Shown piece by piece: positions 61,401-64,000 of a stretch of DNA of 64,000 nt. Source of the stretch: Chamaea fasciata. Taxonomy: Eukaryota; Chordata; Aves; Passeriformes; Sylviidae. The translations under genes were made by a program, and so were the position numbers. Where the stretch lies: assembly GCA_029207755.1 (NCBI GenBank), contig JARCOQ010000016.1, positions 10,092,501 through 10,156,500 of the forward strand, written 5' to 3'. Under the pieces are notes generated by a model that did no database searches, was not told the DNA's origin, and saw only the letters and a list, made by a program, of their open reading frames with translations. Position 1 is the first letter of the stretch; each line of letters opens with the position of its first letter.

Positions 61401-62124
61401 GTTTCTTCAAGCAAATCTTCTTTTTAAGACAGCTAATACTGAGCAGGAAATAGGATATGGAACAGAAATGCTGGTGCCATTTCCCACCTGGGGGTGGCAT
61501 GGCCTTAACTCCCTCCAAGCAAAAGCCAATTGGTTTTACAGGGAAAGCCTCTATTTTTTCATTCTAGACATGTTAATCACAATACTTTGGCATGCTGTGA
61601 CATTTTAAAAATGCAGTCCATGTGCCCCTAATTGAACTCCTGCCAGAGTGTTTTATGGTGTAATTCCTTTTAATTCCCTTTACTTTTCCCCTTCTTTCTG
61701 ACCAGCCTGAAGCCCAGCTCAGCCACGGGGCTCTGCTGCAGCTCTGAGCCTGGCTCAGCCCAGGCAGGGTGGGCACAACAGCTCCCACCCCACGGGTTAA
61801 AAACTCATCCCCTGGCTTGGTCATTGCGCACCTCCTTCACACTCCCAGGCCAGAAGTCTTCTCTGTACATCTGGAAACAGCAGATGGGAATTCCTGAGAT
61901 AGAACTGTTTTATCTTCCATCGGGAAAGGATTTACATTTCCACGTACAGAATGGAGAGAGTCTATTAAACCTGCTACTGGGGATTTAAAACAAATAATGC
62001 TTCATCTAAACAGTACCTGAGAGCCCCCTGGTCCTACCCATCTCTGGGGCATCAGTACTGGAGCAGGGCTGATCTCCAGGGCAGGTCAAAGCTACAGAAC
62101 CACAGCAAGAGACTTTTCACAGGG

Positions 62125-62352
62125 GCCAAGGGGGAATGGCTTCCCAGTGCCAGAGGGCAGGGATAGATGGGATACTGGGCAGGAATTACTCCCTGGGAGG
62201 GTGGGCAGGCCCTGGCAGAGAAGCTGTGGCTGCCCCTAGATCCCTGGCAGTGACCAGCACCTGGGACAGTGGGAGGTGTCCCTGCCCATGGCAGGGGTGG
62301 CTCTGGATGAGCTTTAAGATCCCTCCCAGCCCAAAGCATTCCAGGATTCCAT
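62125..62352 (+). mobile_element. CR1 LINE fragment
   Basis: Forward tail: GGCAGGAATTACTCCCTGGG, CCCTGCCCATGGCAGGGGTG, CATTCCAGGATTCCATG. Confidence 0.88.
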
Positions 62353-64000
62353 GAAATCCACACTCCTGAAAGGCCGACCTGGAAGGAAAGCTGACACAAG
62401 AGCCATAAAGCCTCAGCCACTGCCAGCAGAACAAGTGACTCAGTTGAAATGTCACCGAGGAAAGCCAAGGCCTGAGTCACCCAGAGGGTGGGGACCTGGC
62501 AGAGGTGATGCCATGGCAGGGCAGGGACAAGCCCACAACCCTGGAGAGGTTTCAGTGGAAGCAGGGAGGCATCCACCCCGAACTGGAGACAGAACTAAAG
62601 CCAGCCTTCCCTGCTGGGTGGTTTTCCCTCACACAAAGGCATGTTTGTTACCAGGAGTAACCAGCCCAGCTGGTGAGGTAACCCCAGCACCTTGGGCTGG
62701 CAGCACATCCTGCTTTCCACACACAATGGGCAGCACTGGCTGCCAGGAAAAATGAAAGAATCAGCAGCTCTGCTCCAAAACAAGGAATCCACAATTAGAT
62801 GACAAATTCCCTTCAAAAAGGTTTGCTTTTCTAACGCTCACCAAGACAAAAACCACCAAAAATACAACTCCAAGGTGTTTCAGGACCACCAGCTCACCCC
62901 TGCCTGTTTGACCTCAGGCTAATTTTTGAAAGGAAACCAGCACAACCCAAGGTAAGCATCAATATTCTGAAGTGGGTTTCAAACGCTCAAAAATAACTCA
63001 GAGAACACTGTCAGGTGCTAGTCACCACTCACCTTCAGTATTTTATTTAGGGAACACCACACACACCTGGCCATCAGCATGACTTTTAGTTTGCCTCCTA
63101 TCCTCATTTTTCACCCCACCTAACAATGTAAGCTTTTTTCCATGTATTAAAGTTGATTTAATTGTAAATCTGGTGACCACGGATGCTTCAGTGACGCAGA
63201 AATCCCACCAAAGGCTGCTCCTTTACAACTCACCCACCAGCTGCAACTCCTGTGCTTCCAGTCCTTCAGGAATGGTGCCTCACCTCCAAAACATTTCAGG
63301 GATGCCAACACCTCAGAGCTGCACAACTGCACTTCAGGCCTCAGTGAGTGGATAAAGAAAGATTCCTGCTGCTTTGCCTTCCTTCTTCATTACCTCCACT
63401 GAGTTCCCCCACCAGACTTGTGCTTGGTCACTCACTCTGGGAGCTGAGCTCTGATCCCCCAGCCCAGCCCTGCTCTGGGAGCTGCAGGAGATAATCCTGG
63501 GAAGGAGAGCAGGGTGCTCCTGTGCAGGCCAGGGACACCCACAACAGGCTCCTCACTGAAAAGGAGGGGACTGAAATTCCTGTGCCTGTGAAATGGATCC
63601 AAGGCCGGGCTCTGGAGCCAGGCAGTAAATTCAGCTCTGCAGAACAACCACAGCTCAAGCCAAATCCTATTTTCAGGCCACTCTTGGAGGGACAGGCACT
63701 GCAGCAAGGCTCCTCCTTGTAAAACACACAGAGTGGTTTTAGCATCACTCCTTGAGAATTCCACCAAACGTGGTGCAGCTCAACAAAAGCACTAAGAAAG
63801 CTGGGTAGGGCACTTGGAGCCACAGCACTGCAAATCTGAGATGAATTTAGGCTGAACTTTCTACAGGCAAAACCACAATTGTGGTCTAAAAGTAGCAGCT
63901 CATTTACAGCAGTTTTGTTGGAGGGAAGGAAGCGATGTTCAGTGAGTTCAGCGAGTTCAGCCTGATGAGTCCAACAGCTTGTAAACTTCTGGGCACAAAC

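Larger units (their letters stand above)
58139..64000 (-). other. ARHGAP17: ARHGAP17 first intron (partial)
   Basis: Nearly 5.9 kb up to the window edge. It holds a GGAATATAAA trimer (58434-58461) and one CR1 (62125-62350). A search by eye for the first coding exon (start MKKQFNRMKQLANQ in human) found nothing, so the gene's promoter should lie beyond 64000. Confidence 0.55.

Noticed and set aside
58139..64000. Search for the first ARHGAP17 coding exon
   Set aside because: No minus-strand segment encoding the conserved N-terminus followed by a donor was seen, so it must be beyond 64000.

Overview
This window is vertebrate nuclear DNA, almost certainly from a bird and possibly a songbird. The intron-exon genes are the best evidence: every internal exon is bounded by AG acceptors and GT donors, and the reading frame runs through all of them. 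More than twenty short CR1-type LINE tails are scattered through introns and spacers. Two further AT-rich interspersed elements look like solitary retroviral LTRs of the sort common in passerines. The left ~35 kb is GC-rich with short introns, as on avian microchromosomes, and the right part is more AT-rich. The 'bird' call is firm from CR1 and protein similarity; 'passerine' is an inference.

Three protein-coding genes fill the window. (1) GRID2IP (delphilin), + strand, about 184-15253: 16 visible exons encode the harmonin-N-like domain, a serine/proline linker, an FH1 polyproline stretch and a complete FH2 (formin) domain to the stop. The PDZ-bearing 5' exons lie left of the window. (2) SLC5A11 (SMIT2/SGLT6, sodium/myo-inositol cotransporter), + strand: 15 coding exons from ATG 22544 to TAG 33650 encode a complete 657-residue protein. 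A candidate TATA promoter near 20014 and two candidate non-coding leader exons lie upstream. (3) ARHGAP17 (RICH1/nadrin), - strand: 19 exons from 58138 down to the stop at 35875-35877 encode a BAR domain, a RhoGAP domain, a proline-rich tail and a C-terminal PDZ-binding motif. Only the first coding exon (about 17 residues) is missing, presumably beyond 64000.

Layout: 1-15253 GRID2IP; 15254-17550 its 3' flank, with a 20-bp minisatellite of about 21 copies and a CpG-rich coding-like block of unknown meaning; 17551-20000 spacer; 20000-33650 SLC5A11 with its leader; 33651-35874 the convergent 3' regions of SLC5A11 and ARHGAP17; 35875-64000 ARHGAP17, ending in a >5.8 kb first intron. SLC5A11 and ARHGAP17 are also tail-to-tail neighbours in human (16p12), whereas GRID2IP is on human 7p22, so the window spans an avian/mammalian synteny junction.

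The three genes do not form a pathway: one is a postsynaptic formin scaffold, one an inositol transporter, one a Cdc42/Rac GAP of junctions and membranes. I found no new biological system. The items most worth checking are the minisatellite/CpG block, the SLC5A11 leader with an overlapping uORF, and tandem repeats sitting beside splice sites.
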